From NCBI RefSeq assembly GCF_017313765.1, contig NZ_JAFLNC010000002.1:1-64000 (forward strand): DNA of 64,000 bases, written 5' to 3'. Position 1 is the first letter of the stretch, and the number at the start of each line of letters is the position of its first letter. A model generated the notes under the pieces. It ran no database searches and was not told the DNA's origin. It saw only the letters and a program-made list of their open reading frames with translations. Of the stretch, positions 43,844-55,069 are shown one piece after another. The stretch is from Sneathiella sedimenti. GTDB taxonomy: Bacteria; Pseudomonadota; Alphaproteobacteria; Sneathiellales; Sneathiellaceae. The position numbers and the translations under genes are program-made.

Positions 43844-44244
43844 AGTTAAACCTAACAGTAATTTCTCTGGTTCTTGTTGCGGCTGTATCTTTCGGTCTCT
43901 ATCAGCTTTCCTATGAGGTTCAGGAGCTTGAAAAAGACCTCAAGGCGCTCAACAAAAGTATTTCCGAAAATAAGGAGAGTGTTCGTATTCTGAAAGCGGA
44001 GTGGACCTATCAGAACCGTCCGGACGTCCTGCAGTCGCTCGCAAGCAAGTATCTGCCGTTGCTCCTGATCGCGCCTTATCAGGTGGCGTCGGTTGGCGAG
44101 GTGCCATACCCGCCTATTGACCCAGAGCAATATTCTGTTCCCGTGCCGCGCCACAACCCGCGCCGCGATTATACGCCTGTAACGCCACTGCCAAAAGGAG
44201 CAATACAGCTTGCGACCTTTACGCATGAGGGGAGCTTGCAATGA
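43840..44244 (+). CDS. ftsL: Cell division protein FtsL
   Basis: A 134-residue bitopic protein with one membrane helix (about 5-23) followed by a leucine-zipper coiled coil (about 25-58) and a proline-rich periplasmic tail. Position between rsmH and ftsI and this architecture identify it as FtsL, part of the FtsQLB complex that activates FtsWI. The tail after residue 75 is longer than in E. coli, as is usual in alphaproteobacteria. Confidence 0.88.
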   Translation: MKLNLTVISLVLVAAVSFGLYQLSYEVQELEKDLKALNKSISENKESVRILKAEWTYQNRPDVLQSLASKYLPLLLIAPYQVASVGEVPYPPIDPEQYSVPVPRHNPRRDYTPVTPLPKGAIQLATFTHEGSLQ

Positions 44245-46037
44245 GCGAATTGACTTGGTCCACTAAGTCATCTCGCCCCCGCATTACGCTGACGCCCTCT
44301 CATGGCCACAACAATCCGGAAGATCGTCATATGGCGTTGCGGCTAGAGGGCAGTGCAAAGGAAACACTAGAGCAGGGTCGAAATCGACTTGTGATGGCCG
44401 GCGTTATCTTTGCCTTTTGTTTTGTTATCCTTGCCGGAAGGCTCGTTGGGCTGGCCATTAGCGGTATTGGTGAAGAGGACGCAATCGCCTCTGATGTTGA
44501 TGCGCCTCCGCCTGTCGCAGTCGGTGAAAGCATGCGGGCAGAGATCAGGGACCGGAATGGGGTCCTGCTGGCCACTACGCTAACCACGGCATCGCTGTTC
44601 GCCGAGCCCAAAAATATTATCGACCCCAAGGAAGTTGCGGCGAAGCTTACAACGGTTCTCGATGATTTGAGCGAAGCTGCGATCCTGAGCAAACTCGCGT
44701 CGGCAAAAAATTTCGTCTGGCTCAAGAGAAACTTGACGCCAACGCAGCAGTATCAGGTAAATGCCCTCGGTATTCCAGGACTGCATTTCCGTGAGGAGGA
44801 GAAGCGGTTTTATCCGATGGGGGCGCTGGTCTCTCATGTGATGGGCTTCACCGATGTGGACAACCACGGCATTGCCGGTGTTGAAAAGTATTTTGACGAC
44901 CAGCTCAGCGGGTCCCGCGACAGAGCTTCGCAGGAGTTAATGCTCTCTCTCGATGTTCGCATACAGCATGCCTTGCGGGACGAGCTTTCCCGTCACATGT
45001 CTATTTTCCGTGCCATCGGGGCGGCGGGCATGGTCATGGATGTACAGACGGGCGAAATACTGGGAATGGTCTCCCTGCCGGATTTTGATCCTAATCGGCC
45101 GAATGATTTTTCAGGGGATGCCAAGTTTAACCGGATTTCCCTTGGCGTCTATGAAATGGGCTCAACCTTTAAGACCTTTACGACAGCAATGGCGCTGGAT
45201 ATGGGCGTTGTTGGATTGCAGGGCGGATATGATGCGACAGACCCAATCCGCAAGGCCGGCTTTCGCATTCGCGACGACCATCCGAAGAAGCGCTGGCTGT
45301 CTGTTCCTGAAATATTTATGTATTCCTCCAACATTGGCGCGGCAAAAATGGCCGATGACGTTGGACCCAAGAAACACAAGGCATTCCTGGCGAAATTGGG
45401 CCTTCTCGACAAGCCATCTTTAGAAATTCCCGAGCTCGGTGCCCCAATTTTGCCGCCAAGATGGAATAGTCTTGAGACCATGACAATTTCATTTGGCCAC
45501 GGACTGTCTGTTAGCCCCCTGCAACTCAGCACGGGGATTTCGGCGATCGTCAATGGCGGCAATTATATCAACCCAACGGTGATCCGGCGCGATAAAGGAA
45601 AACTGACGCCGGTCCGTCAGGTTATTTCTGCAAAGACCTCCGATACTATGCGGCGGCTAATGCGGCTTGTTGTTGAAAAGGGGACCGGCGGCAAGGCATC
45701 TGCTGCGGGGTACCTCGTCGGCGGTAAAACCGGTACGGCGGAAAAGGCAGTTGGCGGCCGGTATAAGCGGGATGCATTGATCGCGTCTTTCGTCAGCGCG
45801 TTTCCCATGAATGATCCGCGCTACGTCGTGTTTGCCATGCTTGACGAGCCAAAAGGTAACGCCCAGACGCATGGCTTCAGAAGCGCAGGCTGGACGGCGG
45901 CGCCGATTGTCGGGCGGTTGATTTCCCGGATTGGTCCGATCCTGTCAATCCAGCCGGTCGAGGAAGAGAGCGAGGCTGTTCAGAAGGCCATGTTTATCCC
46001 CATTAATTCACGGGAGAAAAAACTTGCGTCTTTCTGA
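44241..46037 (+). CDS. ftsI: Peptidoglycan transpeptidase FtsI (PBP3)
   Basis: A 598-residue class B penicillin-binding protein that crosslinks septal peptidoglycan. Membrane segment at about 51-72, a pedestal domain, then the transpeptidase with Ser308-x-x-Lys311 (STFK), Ser362-Ser-Asn364 and Lys496-Thr-Gly (KTGTAEK). The first 50 residues are a longer cytoplasmic tail than in E. coli. Start overlaps ftsL by 4 bases and end overlaps murE by 14. Confidence 0.96.
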   Translation: MSELTWSTKSSRPRITLTPSHGHNNPEDRHMALRLEGSAKETLEQGRNRLVMAGVIFAFCFVILAGRLVGLAISGIGEEDAIASDVDAPPPVAVGESMRAEIRDRNGVLLATTLTTASLFAEPKNIIDPKEVAAKLTTVLDDLSEAAILSKLASAKNFVWLKRNLTPTQQYQVNALGIPGLHFREEEKRFYPMGALVSHVMGFTDVDNHGIAGVEKYFDDQLSGSRDRASQELMLSLDVRIQHALRDELSRHMSIFRAIGAAGMVMDVQTGEILGMVSLPDFDPNRPNDFSGDAKFNRISLGVYEMGSTFKTFTTAMALDMGVVGLQGGYDATDPIRKAGFRIRDDHPKKRWLSVPEIFMYSSNIGAAKMADDVGPKKHKAFLAKLGLLDKPSLEIPELGAPILPPRWNSLETMTISFGHGLSVSPLQLSTGISAIVNGGNYINPTVIRRDKGKLTPVRQVISAKTSDTMRRLMRLVVEKGTGGKASAAGYLVGGKTGTAEKAVGGRYKRDALIASFVSAFPMNDPRYVVFAMLDEPKGNAQTHGFRSAGWTAAPIVGRLISRIGPILSIQPVEEESEAVQKAMFIPINSREKKLASF

Positions 46038-47481
46038 ATTGATGAAAGGCCGGGAAATTCCGGCCATGCATGATACGCATATCAAGGGGCTGACCGCGGA
46101 CAGTCGCCAGGTTGAGCCGGGCTTCCTGTTTGCTGCGCTTTCTGGAAAAAGTGCTGACGGCCGTGAATTTATCGAGGATGCCGTTAAAAGAGGGGCAGTC
46201 GCCATCCTTACCAACACGTCATATGAGCCGGCGGACTGTAAGCTGCCATGTTTTCGCGAGGAAAACCCGCGCTTGATCCTGGCTCGCCTGGCGTCGCGCT
46301 TCTACGGGGCGGAGCCAGAGACGATGACGGCTGTCACCGGAACAAATGGCAAGACATCCGTGGCGTATTTTACGCGCGCTATTTGGCAGGCGATGGGTTT
46401 GTCCGCGGCGAGCATTGGGACACTTGGTGTCATGATGCCCGACCAGACGCTGCCCCTCGGCTACACGACTCCCGAGCCGGTCCTTCTGCATAAAACGCTT
46501 ACCTATCTCGTCGGTCATGGAATTCAGCACGCGGTTATCGAGGCGTCTAGTCATGGGCTTGATCAGTATCGCCTTGACGGAGCGCGTATAAAATCTGCCG
46601 CTTTTACCAATCTGACGCGTGACCATCTTGATTATCACGCGTCATCCGAAGGCTACCTGAATGCGAAGCTTGGCTTGATCTCCCGCGTTCTTGATAAAAC
46701 GGGAACGGCGGTTCTTAACGCGGATTCGGAAGTCTATCCCGCCTTTTTGCGGGCTGCCAAGGATCGCGGCGTGAAGATCATTTCCTATGGTCGGGCGGCA
46801 AATGACCTCAAGCTCATTGATCTCGCGCCTGAAAGCGCGGGGCAGGTTGTGACAGTGGAAATTTTAGGAAAGCGGCAGGAAATCATGTTGCCGCTTGCTG
46901 GTGAATTTCAGGTCATGAACGCTCTTTGCGCCCTCGGTCTGGTGATTGGCGCGGGCGGTGACCCGGCCGCTGCCAGCAAGGCGCTTTCAAAAGTGACCAA
47001 TGTGCCGGGGCGGCTTGAACTGGTTGCGACGCTTGCGAATAACGCCGCGATCTATGTTGATTATGCTCACTCGCCTGACGCGCTGGAAACCGTGCTCGAA
47101 GCCGTTAGAAGCCATGCAAAAGGCAAAATTCACGTGGTTTTCGGATGTGGCGGTGACAGGGATAAGGGCAAGCGCGCGGAAATGGGGCGTATAGCCGGTC
47201 TTTATGCGGATCGGGCCATCGTGACGGACGACAACCCGCGCACTGAAGACCCTGTTCAGATTCGGGCGGAAATCATCGTTGCTTGCCCGGACGCCCTGAA
47301 TATTGGTGATCGTTTTGCGGCGATTGAAACAGCGATCAAGGCTCTCGGGCAGGAAGATATACTCGTTGTGGCCGGGAAAGGTCATGAGGAAGGCCAGGTT
47401 ATCGGGACGCAAACCATCCCGTTTAACGACAAGAATGCCGTTCACGAGATCGTCGCGGCGTTAGGGGGCGAAAATGTCTGA
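46024..47481 (+). CDS. murE: UDP-MurNAc-tripeptide synthetase (meso-DAP adding)
   Basis: A 485-residue Mur ligase that adds meso-diaminopimelate to UDP-MurNAc-L-Ala-D-Glu. TGTNGKT (105-111) is the ATP loop, and DNPR at 403-406 is the motif that selects meso-diaminopimelate over lysine. The start is a TTG at 46024 with GGGAG 8 bases upstream, giving the usual RLSEL N-terminus; the longer frame to 45931 lies inside ftsI. Overlaps murF by 8 bases. Confidence 0.95.
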   Translation: MRLSELMKGREIPAMHDTHIKGLTADSRQVEPGFLFAALSGKSADGREFIEDAVKRGAVAILTNTSYEPADCKLPCFREENPRLILARLASRFYGAEPETMTAVTGTNGKTSVAYFTRAIWQAMGLSAASIGTLGVMMPDQTLPLGYTTPEPVLLHKTLTYLVGHGIQHAVIEASSHGLDQYRLDGARIKSAAFTNLTRDHLDYHASSEGYLNAKLGLISRVLDKTGTAVLNADSEVYPAFLRAAKDRGVKIISYGRAANDLKLIDLAPESAGQVVTVEILGKRQEIMLPLAGEFQVMNALCALGLVIGAGGDPAAASKALSKVTNVPGRLELVATLANNAAIYVDYAHSPDALETVLEAVRSHAKGKIHVVFGCGGDRDKGKRAEMGRIAGLYADRAIVTDDNPRTEDPVQIRAEIIVACPDALNIGDRFAAIETAIKALGQEDILVVAGKGHEEGQVIGTQTIPFNDKNAVHEIVAALGGENV

Positions 47482-48910
47482 CCAGCCACTTTGGAAAGGG
47501 ATCGATGTTATCGCCGCTGTTGGTGGAAAAGCCGACCGGGAAGACTGGACGGCGTCCGGCGTCTCCATTGATAGCCGCTCCCTTGAAAAAGGGGAGTTGT
47601 TTGTTGCGATTGTTGGCCCAGTGCATGACGGTCATGATTTTGCTCGCGCTGCATTTGATAAGGGCGCGGCGGCATTGCTGCTGAGCCAACGGCCTGATGA
47701 CCTGCCGGCGGAGGCGACTGTTATTCTTGTGGATGATACCTTGCGTGCGCTTGAAGATCTGGGGCGCGCCGCCCGGGCGCGAACAAAAGCGCAGATCGTT
47801 GCGGTCACCGGCAGCGTTGGCAAGACAGGCTCCAAGGAATCGCTTTTACACATTTTGTCGCGGCAGGGAAAAACCCATGCCAGCATCGGCAGCTTCAACA
47901 ATCACTGGGGCGTGCCACTGTCGCTTTCGCGCATGCCCGAGGATACTAAATTCGCCATTTTCGAGCTTGGCATGAACCATCCGGGTGAGCTTGGTCCCCT
48001 GTCAAGAATGGTCCGTCCGCATGTCGCGTTGATCACCACGATTGAAGCCGTTCATCTGGAGTTTTTCTCGGATGTCGAGGCAATTGCCCATGCGAAAGCG
48101 GAAATATTCGAGGGTCTGACCTCCAGCGGCTCGGTTATTCTCAATGGAGATAACAGCTATGGCGGCCTTTTGAAGAGCATTGCGGCGAATGCCGGCATTA
48201 CACATATCCTGACATTTGGTGAAAAGTCTGAAGCGGACATCCGTCTAACTGATTTTACGCTTTACCCCGATTACAGTGATGTCGCGGTCAAGATTGCGTC
48301 CCATGAGGTGTTTTTCCGCCTGGGTGTGCCAGGTCGCCACTGGATCAGTAATATTCTCGGCGTATTGGGTGCGGTGAGCGAGCTTGGCGCCGATATCGAA
48401 AAGGCGGCGGATGCTCTTAGCAATTTGCAATCCCCGAAAGGGCGGGGTGCACGTCATATGGTGCCTTGTTTCGGGGGCAGCTACATGGTCGTTGATGAAA
48501 GCTACAATGCCAGCCCGGCCTCCATGCGCGCGTCTTTGGAGGTCCTGCATAACCTCCATCCAGACGGCAACGGGCGGCGTATCGCTGTTCTTGGCGATAT
48601 GCTGGAACTGGGCGAGAAATCCGCAGATATTCATCGCAGCCTGAAAGCGGATGTGTGCGCGGCGGGAGTTGACCTTCTGTTCACCTGCGGACCGAATATG
48701 GCGCAACTGTCAAAATCCATGCCTAGCACTATCGGCACACATCATGAAGAGACATCGGATAGGTTGATCAATCCCTTGCTGGAGGTAATCGGTGCCGGTG
48801 ACATTATTCTAATCAAGGGCTCGCTTGGCAGCAAAATGCGTATCCCGCTCGATGCCCTGCTAGAGCGCCGCCCCGTCGTCATGGCGGGCGCCGAACAGAG
48901 GGGGCGCTGA
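47474..48910 (+). CDS. murF: UDP-MurNAc-tripeptide--D-Ala-D-Ala ligase
   Basis: A 478-residue Mur ligase. [12 protein letters not shown] is the ATP loop in the MurF form, [10 protein letters not shown] and NADS-like NGDNSYGG mark the central domain, and [14 protein letters not shown] is the MurF signature in the C-terminal domain. It adds D-Ala-D-Ala to the UDP-linked tripeptide in the cytoplasm. Overlaps murE by 8 bases and mraY by one base (TGATG). Confidence 0.96.
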   Translation: MSDQPLWKGIDVIAAVGGKADREDWTASGVSIDSRSLEKGELFVAIVGPVHDGHDFARAAFDKGAAALLLSQRPDDLPAEATVILVDDTLRALEDLGRAARARTKAQIVAVTGSVGKTGSKESLLHILSRQGKTHASIGSFNNHWGVPLSLSRMPEDTKFAIFELGMNHPGELGPLSRMVRPHVALITTIEAVHLEFFSDVEAIAHAKAEIFEGLTSSGSVILNGDNSYGGLLKSIAANAGITHILTFGEKSEADIRLTDFTLYPDYSDVAVKIASHEVFFRLGVPGRHWISNILGVLGAVSELGADIEKAADALSNLQSPKGRGARHMVPCFGGSYMVVDESYNASPASMRASLEVLHNLHPDGNGRRIAVLGDMLELGEKSADIHRSLKADVCAAGVDLLFTCGPNMAQLSKSMPSTIGTHHEETSDRLINPLLEVIGAGDIILIKGSLGSKMRIPLDALLERRPVVMAGAEQRGR

Positions 48911-49998
48911 TGCTCTATAACCTTTTATTCCCGCTGGCCGAAGATTTTACACTCTTCAACCTATTCCGTTACCTGACGTTTCGAACCGGTGGCGCGGTGA
49001 TGACGGCGCTGTTGATCAGTTTCATATGTGGTCCGGCGGTTATTCGCTGGCTGAAAAGCAAGCAGCATCGCGGACAGCCGATCCGTAACGATGGGCCGCA
49101 ATCTCATATTATCGCCAAGCAGGGCACCCCGACGATGGGGGGCTTCCTGATCCTTCTGGCGCTTGGGATCAGCACATTGCTCTGGGCGGACCTGAAAAAT
49201 ATCTATGTCTGGGTGGTACTGCTGGTCACGCTTGGGTTTGGCGCCATCGGCTTTGCCGATGATTATCTGAAAGTCAGCCGCCATAATACCCGGGGTCTCC
49301 CCGGGAAACTCAAGTTGCTGCTGGAACTACTGATCGCCGGATCGGCCGGTTATGTCATCATGGCAAGCTCACCGATGGATATATCGGGTGTGCTGACCAT
49401 CCCGTTCTTCAAGAATGCGATTATCAATCTTGGCTGGTTTTATATCCCTTTTGCCATTTTGGTGACAGTGGGGGCAGGGAACGCTGTTAACCTGACCGAT
49501 GGCCTAGATGGCCTTGCCATTGTTCCGGTTATGATTGCTGCCGCCTCCTTTGCGTTGATTGCCTATCTGGTAGGTAATGCCGTCTTCTCGAATTACCTCC
49601 AAGTCCAATATGTCCCGGGTTCTGGAGAGTTGACCGTATTCTGTGGTGCCTTGATTGGTGCCAGTCTCGGGTTCCTTTGGTTCAACGCGCCTCCTGCCAT
49701 GGTTTTTATGGGCGATACCGGCTCGCTTGCCATGGGCGGTGCGCTTGGCTCCGTCAGCCTCGTCGCGCGGCATGAGATTGTGCTGGCGATCATTGGCGGA
49801 CTGTTTGTGTTGGAGACCGTGTCCGTAATTGTTCAGGTGGCGTCCTTCAAGCTGACGGGGAAGCGTGTGTTCCGGATGGCGCCGCTGCATCATCACTATG
49901 AACAGAAGGGCTGGGCAGAGCCGACAATCGTAATCCGGTTCTGGATTATTGCCGTTATCCTCGCCCTTATCGGCCTCGCATCGCTGAAGTTGAGGTAA
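48910..49998 (+). CDS. mraY: Phospho-MurNAc-pentapeptide transferase
   Basis: A 362-residue integral membrane enzyme that moves phospho-MurNAc-pentapeptide to undecaprenyl phosphate to make lipid [17 protein letters not shown] contains the catalytic Asp-Asp pair, [10 protein letters not shown] the second motif and [12 protein letters not shown] the histidine-rich loop. Ten membrane segments are expected. Its start shares one base with the murF stop. murD follows after 4 bases. Confidence 0.97.
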   Translation: MLYNLLFPLAEDFTLFNLFRYLTFRTGGAVMTALLISFICGPAVIRWLKSKQHRGQPIRNDGPQSHIIAKQGTPTMGGFLILLALGISTLLWADLKNIYVWVVLLVTLGFGAIGFADDYLKVSRHNTRGLPGKLKLLLELLIAGSAGYVIMASSPMDISGVLTIPFFKNAIINLGWFYIPFAILVTVGAGNAVNLTDGLDGLAIVPVMIAAASFALIAYLVGNAVFSNYLQVQYVPGSGELTVFCGALIGASLGFLWFNAPPAMVFMGDTGSLAMGGALGSVSLVARHEIVLAIIGGLFVLETVSVIVQVASFKLTGKRVFRMAPLHHHYEQKGWAEPTIVIRFWIIAVILALIGLASLKLR

Positions 49999-50002
49999 GG
50001 GG

Positions 50003-51391
50003 ATGATGCAGAGCCATTCATATCAGCATAAGAACATCGCCGTATTCGGTCTGGGCAAGAGCGGTATGGCAACGGCGCGCCAGCTTCACCTTGGCGCAGC
50101 GCATGTTTTTGTCTGGGATGATAATGAGGCCCGGCGCCAAGCAGCGCAGGAGGCTGGCCTGATCGTGCAGGACCTGACGGAGAATAGCTGGCCGGAGGCA
50201 GAGGCGCTGGTCTTGAGCCCGGGCGTCCCCCTTACCCATCCGACACCGCACCCCGTTGTGAACCTTGCCAAAAAGGCCGGCGCTGCCGTTATTGGCGATA
50301 TTGAAATATTCCTGCAGGAGAAAGAGGCGGGACGGATAATCGGTGTGACCGGCACCAATGGGAAATCGACAACGTCAGCGTTGATACATCACCTGCTCGC
50401 GTCCGCCGGAAAATCCACAGCTCTTGGCGGAAATATCGGTACGCCGGTCATGGACCTGCCGGAGCTCGAACTAGAGGGATGCTATGTTCTGGAGCTGTCG
50501 TCCTACCAACTGGATTTGACGCCTTCCTGGCAGGCGGATGTGGCGATCCTTCTCAATATTACGCCTGATCATCTGGATCGTCATGGTGACATGGAAGGGT
50601 ACGCAGCTGTCAAGAAGCGCATCTTCCAGCACCAAGATGAAAATGGTATCGCAATCATCAATATCGATGATCCGATTTGTGAGCATATTGCGACCTGCCT
50701 TGCTATTTATGGTGAAGGTAAGCTTGTTCCCATTTCGACAGAGACGTCAGTTTCTGGCGGAGTGAGTGTCATTGACGGCCGACTCGAGGACCTGTCGGTT
50801 GGCGATCAATCTTGGACGATGGATATTTCAAAGATTGGTTCCTTGCGCGGCCGTCACAACTGGCAGAATGCCGCGGCAGCAGTTGCTGCCGCGCGGAGTG
50901 TCGGGTTAACGCCTGAAGAAATCAGGTCAGGCCTTCAGTCCTTCGGGGGCCTTTCTCACCGCATGGAAGAAGTGGGCCGCTGCGAAAATATTCTGTTCAT
51001 CAACGATTCCAAGGCGACGAATGCGGAAGCGGCGGAGAAAGCCCTGACCAGTTTTGGCAACATCTTCTGGATTGCCGGGGGCCGACCAAAAGCGGGCGGT
51101 ATTTCCTCGCTAGCACCACATTTTGGCAGAATACGAGAAGCTTTCCTGATTGGCGAGGCTGCGGACCAGTTCGCTGAGACGCTGGACGGAAAGGTTCTTT
51201 ACCGGAATTGCGGTGATTTGACCAAGGCTGTGCAAATGGCTGCGCAGGCTGCACAGAAAGCAGGGCATAAATCTTCCGTTGTGCTGCTGTCTCCAGCGGC
51301 TGCGAGTTTCGACCAATTCACCAGCTTTGAGGCCCGGGGCGATGCGTTTCGAGCCGCCGTCCAGCAATGGATCAAGGAGGCGCAATCGTGA
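50003..51391 (+). CDS. murD: UDP-MurNAc-L-alanine--D-glutamate ligase
   Basis: A 462-residue Mur ligase. GLGKSGMATARQL near the N-terminus binds the UDP part, GVTGTNGKSTTSALI is the ATP loop, LNITPDHLDRHG the central motif, and FINDSKATNAEA the C-terminal-domain entry. It adds D-glutamate. Two adjacent ATG codons (50003 and 50006) follow AGGTAAGGGG. Overlaps ftsW by 4 bases. Confidence 0.96.
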   Translation: MMQSHSYQHKNIAVFGLGKSGMATARQLHLGAAHVFVWDDNEARRQAAQEAGLIVQDLTENSWPEAEALVLSPGVPLTHPTPHPVVNLAKKAGAAVIGDIEIFLQEKEAGRIIGVTGTNGKSTTSALIHHLLASAGKSTALGGNIGTPVMDLPELELEGCYVLELSSYQLDLTPSWQADVAILLNITPDHLDRHGDMEGYAAVKKRIFQHQDENGIAIINIDDPICEHIATCLAIYGEGKLVPISTETSVSGGVSVIDGRLEDLSVGDQSWTMDISKIGSLRGRHNWQNAAAAVAAARSVGLTPEEIRSGLQSFGGLSHRMEEVGRCENILFINDSKATNAEAAEKALTSFGNIFWIAGGRPKAGGISSLAPHFGRIREAFLIGEAADQFAETLDGKVLYRNCGDLTKAVQMAAQAAQKAGHKSSVVLLSPAAASFDQFTSFEARGDAFRAAVQQWIKEAQS

Positions 51392-52512
51392 CAACCTTTA
51401 CCCGTCTTGATCGTTCTATAGTCGGAAGCTGGTGGTGGACTGTCGATCGCTGGACGCTTGTCGCGGTAGGATTGCTCGTTGCAATGGGCGGGGTGATGGT
51501 CTTGGCGGCAAGTCCGGCTATTGCGGCCCGACTTAACCTTGACAGCTTCCATTTCGTGCGGCGCCAGTTCATGTACCTGCCAATGGCCGTGATGATAATT
51601 TTCGCCATCTCACTGCTCTCGCCTCTCTGGGTGCGGCGGCTAGCGGTTGTCAGTTTCGTCTTTTTCTCCCTCCTGACAATTGCCACCCTGCTGGTCGGGC
51701 CTGAGGTAAAAGGCGCGCATCGCTGGCTGCAATTTGGCAGTTTTACCCTTCAGCCAACCGAATTCCTGAAGCCGTCATTTGCAGTTGTCGCCGCCTGGAT
51801 GTTTGCGGAGCAGCGTCGGAGCGATGAAATACCGGGTAATTTGATTTCCATGGTGTTGTTCGCCTTTGTTGTTACCCTGCTGCTCCTGCAGCCGGATGTC
51901 GGCATGACGCTGGTTGTTTCCGCTGTCTGGTTCGCCCAGTTTTTCCTCGCGGGTCTACCCATTATCTGGGTTGTGATGTTTGTTGTCGTCGGCATTGTCA
52001 GTGCCGCCGCGGCCTACAGCCTGTTTCCCCATGTGGCAAGCCGTGTCGATCGGTTTATGGATCCGTCGGGCGGCGGCAACTATCAGATTGAGCGCGCGAT
52101 GGAGGCGTTCCAGACCGGTGGCTTTTTCGGAGTCGGGCCAGGGGATGGCTCGGTAAAACGTCAACTGCCAGATGCGCATACTGATTTTATCTTCGCCGTT
52201 TTGGGGGAGGAATTTGGCGTCGTCATCTGCCTTCTCGTTGTTGCCCTTTTCGCGTTTATTGTCCTCCGTGGCTTCAGCCGCTTGCTGGAAGAAAAGAACT
52301 TTTTTGTCGTTCTCGCCGCGGCCGGCTTGCTCACCCAGTTCGGGTTACAGGCAGTAATTAATATAGGGGTCAATCTGCGCCTGATGCCGACAAAGGGAAT
52401 GACACTGCCCTTTATCTCCTATGGCGGTTCATCAATGTTTGCGCTCGCCCTTTTAATGGGCATGTTGCTCGCGCTCAGCCGTCGCCGTGCTGGTACGGGA
52501 GAGCTAAGATGA
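51388..52512 (+). CDS. ftsW: Septal peptidoglycan polymerase FtsW
   Basis: A 374-residue SEDS-family glycosyltransferase with ten membrane segments that polymerises lipid II at the septum with FtsI. KGAHRWLQFGSFTLQPTEF contains the conserved loop, and SYGGSSM near the end is the C-terminal signature. The start is a GTG whose bases overlap the murD stop, with AAGGAGG 7 bases upstream; the frame runs 21 bases further without support. Overlaps murG by 4 bases. Confidence 0.95.
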   Translation: MTTFTRLDRSIVGSWWWTVDRWTLVAVGLLVAMGGVMVLAASPAIAARLNLDSFHFVRRQFMYLPMAVMIIFAISLLSPLWVRRLAVVSFVFFSLLTIATLLVGPEVKGAHRWLQFGSFTLQPTEFLKPSFAVVAAWMFAEQRRSDEIPGNLISMVLFAFVVTLLLLQPDVGMTLVVSAVWFAQFFLAGLPIIWVVMFVVVGIVSAAAAYSLFPHVASRVDRFMDPSGGGNYQIERAMEAFQTGGFFGVGPGDGSVKRQLPDAHTDFIFAVLGEEFGVVICLLVVALFAFIVLRGFSRLLEEKNFFVVLAAAGLLTQFGLQAVINIGVNLRLMPTKGMTLPFISYGGSSMFALALLMGMLLALSRRRAGTGELR

Positions 52513-53648
52513 CGCGCCTGAATAAGCAGATAGTCTTGGCGAGTGGCGGTACGGGCGGGCATATATTCCCCGCCCGCGCGCTTGCGGAAGAACTGACGTC
52601 GCGGGGGTTTGAGGTGACGCTCATAACCGATATGCGCGGCGAGAAATATGACGAGCTTTTCCCCGGAGTTACCGTTCTCCAGGTCAAGTCCGGCTCCCCG
52701 TCTATCGGAGGACTTGTCGGGAAAGTGAAGGCCGTTGGCGCCCTGATTCTCGGCTTCCTGCAATCACGCAAAATGCTGCGCCGGATAAAACCCTTAGCAG
52801 TGGTGGGATTCGGCGGATACCCCTCCATGCCCCCGGCGGCTGCCGCGGCAAGTCTGGGTATTCCGCTGGTGCTGCATGAGCAGAATGCCGTGTTGGGCAG
52901 GGTGAACAAGTTGCTGGCGGGTTATGCGAAGATTATCGCCACATCCTTCGATCACACCGAGAGTCCGGACAACGAGACCGCGAACAAGATGATCTATACC
53001 GGCAATCCTGTCCGGCGAGCAATTCTTCCACTGTTTGGTAAGGGCTACATTAGCCCGGCACCAGGCGGCCCTATTAATCTGCTCGTTCTTGGCGGTAGCC
53101 AGGGGGCGACCATCCTGTCTGAAGTCGTGCCGCTCGCACTGATTGCCCTTCCTGATGACCTGAAGGCGCGCCTCCATGTGACGCAACAATGCCGCGCTGA
53201 AGACATTGAGAAAGTTCGCGCTCTCTATCTGGAGAATGGAATAGAAGCGAAGTTGGGTCGCTTTTTTGACAATGTCGCGGAACTGCTGGAAACATGCCAT
53301 CTGGCCATCACCCGTTCGGGCGCGTCGACGCTGTCTGAATTGACGGTGGCTGGGCGACCGTCGCTCCTCGTTCCCTATAAACATGCCATGGACGACCATC
53401 AGCGAAAGAACGGTGAGAATGCTGTGGCGCGTGGTGCCGCTCGGCTTGTCCTGCAGGATGAATTCACGGTTGAAGAAGTAAGCCGCCAACTGACTTACCT
53501 TTTTCACCATCCGGACTGTCTGTCGGTTATGGCAAATGCCGCGACAAGCCTTGGTGAAATTCACGCGGCAGAGAAACTTGCCGATCTGGTCGAGCGGTTC
53601 AAGCCCGCCAATAGTGACAATGAGAAAAACGGAAAGGCCGCCGCATGA
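52509..53648 (+). CDS. murG: Undecaprenyl-PP-MurNAc-pentapeptide GlcNAc transferase
   Basis: A 379-residue GT-B enzyme that converts lipid I to lipid II at the inner face of the membrane. [17 protein letters not shown] (13-29) is the first glycine loop, GGYPSMPP and [12 protein letters not shown] the acceptor side, GGSQGA the second glycine loop, and SGASTLSEL with [10 protein letters not shown] the donor site. Overlaps ftsW and murC by 4 bases each. Confidence 0.97.
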   Translation: MTRLNKQIVLASGGTGGHIFPARALAEELTSRGFEVTLITDMRGEKYDELFPGVTVLQVKSGSPSIGGLVGKVKAVGALILGFLQSRKMLRRIKPLAVVGFGGYPSMPPAAAAASLGIPLVLHEQNAVLGRVNKLLAGYAKIIATSFDHTESPDNETANKMIYTGNPVRRAILPLFGKGYISPAPGGPINLLVLGGSQGATILSEVVPLALIALPDDLKARLHVTQQCRAEDIEKVRALYLENGIEAKLGRFFDNVAELLETCHLAITRSGASTLSELTVAGRPSLLVPYKHAMDDHQRKNGENAVARGAARLVLQDEFTVEEVSRQLTYLFHHPDCLSVMANAATSLGEIHAAEKLADLVERFKPANSDNEKNGKAAA

Positions 53649-55069
53649 GAAAGCTACCCCTGGATATGGGCCTTGTTCATTTCGTCGGTATCGGCGGAAT
53701 CGGAATGAGCGGTATCGCGGAAGTGATGCATACTCTTGGCTACCAGGTGCAAGGCTCAGACCTAGCCGCCAATGCTAATGTTGAACGCCTGCGCGGCCTT
53801 GGCATCACGGTGCATGTAGGCCATGACGCAAAAAACCTGGGGGAGGCCCAGGTCGTTGTGATTTCCTCTGCGGTGAAGCCGGACAATCCCGAAGTGCGTG
53901 AAGCAAGGAGCCATCTGATACCGGTTGTTCGCCGGGCGGAAATGTTGGCTGAATTGATGCGGTTGAAATCGGCGATTGCCGTTGGCGGTACCCATGGCAA
54001 GACAACGACAACTTCACTGCTGGCGAGCTTGCTCGATGCGGCGGGGATGGAGCCGACAGTCATAAATGGCGGTATTATCAATGCTTACGGGACCAATGCC
54101 CGCCTCGGTAAAGGCGAGTGGATGGTGGTCGAGGCGGATGAGTCCGATGGCAGTTTTACGAAATTGCCGGCAACCATTGCTGTGGTAACCAATATTGATC
54201 CGGAACATCTGGATTTTTATGGCGATTTTGATGGCGTGCGTGAAGCCTTCCAGACATTTGTCCAGAATATTCCCTTTTACGGGTTCGCCGCGGTCTGTAT
54301 CGACCACCCCGAAGTTCAGGCGCTGATCGGCCGGATTTCGGACCGACGGCTTGTTTCATATGGACGCTCTCCGCAAGCGGATTACCGGGCAACAGATATC
54401 CGGTTTGCAGACGGGCATGCGCATTTCAATGTAGTGCTAAGCGATCGTATTGAAGGCGACACCCGTGAAATGAAGGGATTCGAATTGCCCATGCCCGGCG
54501 TTCATAATGCCATGAACGCGCTTGCGGCGATCGCGGTCGGCATGGAAATGGGCTTCTCGGAAAAAGACCTAAAGAAAGGCTTACGCAATTTTGGCGGGGT
54601 CAAACGCCGATTTACAAAAACAGGCGAAGTGAATGGCGTCACCATAATCGACGACTATGGCCACCATCCTGTTGAAATCGCGTCGGTTCTTTCCGCCGCG
54701 CGCCAAGCCTATGACAAAAAGGTGATCGCCGTCGTGCAACCGCACCGTTATTCGCGTCTTCATGACCTGTTTGAAGAGTTCTGCACCTGCTTCAACGATG
54801 CGGACACGGTCATCGTGGCGGATATTTATGCCGCGGGTGAGGCACCATTTCCAGGGATTGACAAGGAGCATTTCGTCGAGGCGCTTCGCGCCCGAGGGCA
54901 TCGCCATGTCCTGTCTCTGGACGGACCGGAGGCACTGCCCGCCATGGTCAAGGAAAACAGTCACCCTGGTGATGTCGTTGTTTGTCTGGGGGCGGGTTCT
55001 ATTTCAGCTTGGGCCAATGTATTGCCTGCGAATCTCGAAAAGCTGAGGGGCGAGGAAAAGGTAGGATGA
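53645..55069 (+). CDS. murC: UDP-MurNAc--L-alanine ligase
   Basis: A 474-residue Mur ligase that adds the first amino acid, L-alanine. [15 protein letters not shown] binds [16 protein letters not shown] is the ATP loop in its MurC form, EADESDGSF and [12 protein letters not shown] are the central motifs and [10 protein letters not shown] the C-terminal one. Overlaps murB by 4 bases. Confidence 0.97.
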   Translation: MRKLPLDMGLVHFVGIGGIGMSGIAEVMHTLGYQVQGSDLAANANVERLRGLGITVHVGHDAKNLGEAQVVVISSAVKPDNPEVREARSHLIPVVRRAEMLAELMRLKSAIAVGGTHGKTTTTSLLASLLDAAGMEPTVINGGIINAYGTNARLGKGEWMVVEADESDGSFTKLPATIAVVTNIDPEHLDFYGDFDGVREAFQTFVQNIPFYGFAAVCIDHPEVQALIGRISDRRLVSYGRSPQADYRATDIRFADGHAHFNVVLSDRIEGDTREMKGFELPMPGVHNAMNALAAIAVGMEMGFSEKDLKKGLRNFGGVKRRFTKTGEVNGVTIIDDYGHHPVEIASVLSAARQAYDKKVIAVVQPHRYSRLHDLFEEFCTCFNDADTVIVADIYAAGEAPFPGIDKEHFVEALRARGHRHVLSLDGPEALPAMVKENSHPGDVVVCLGAGSISAWANVLPANLEKLRGEEKVG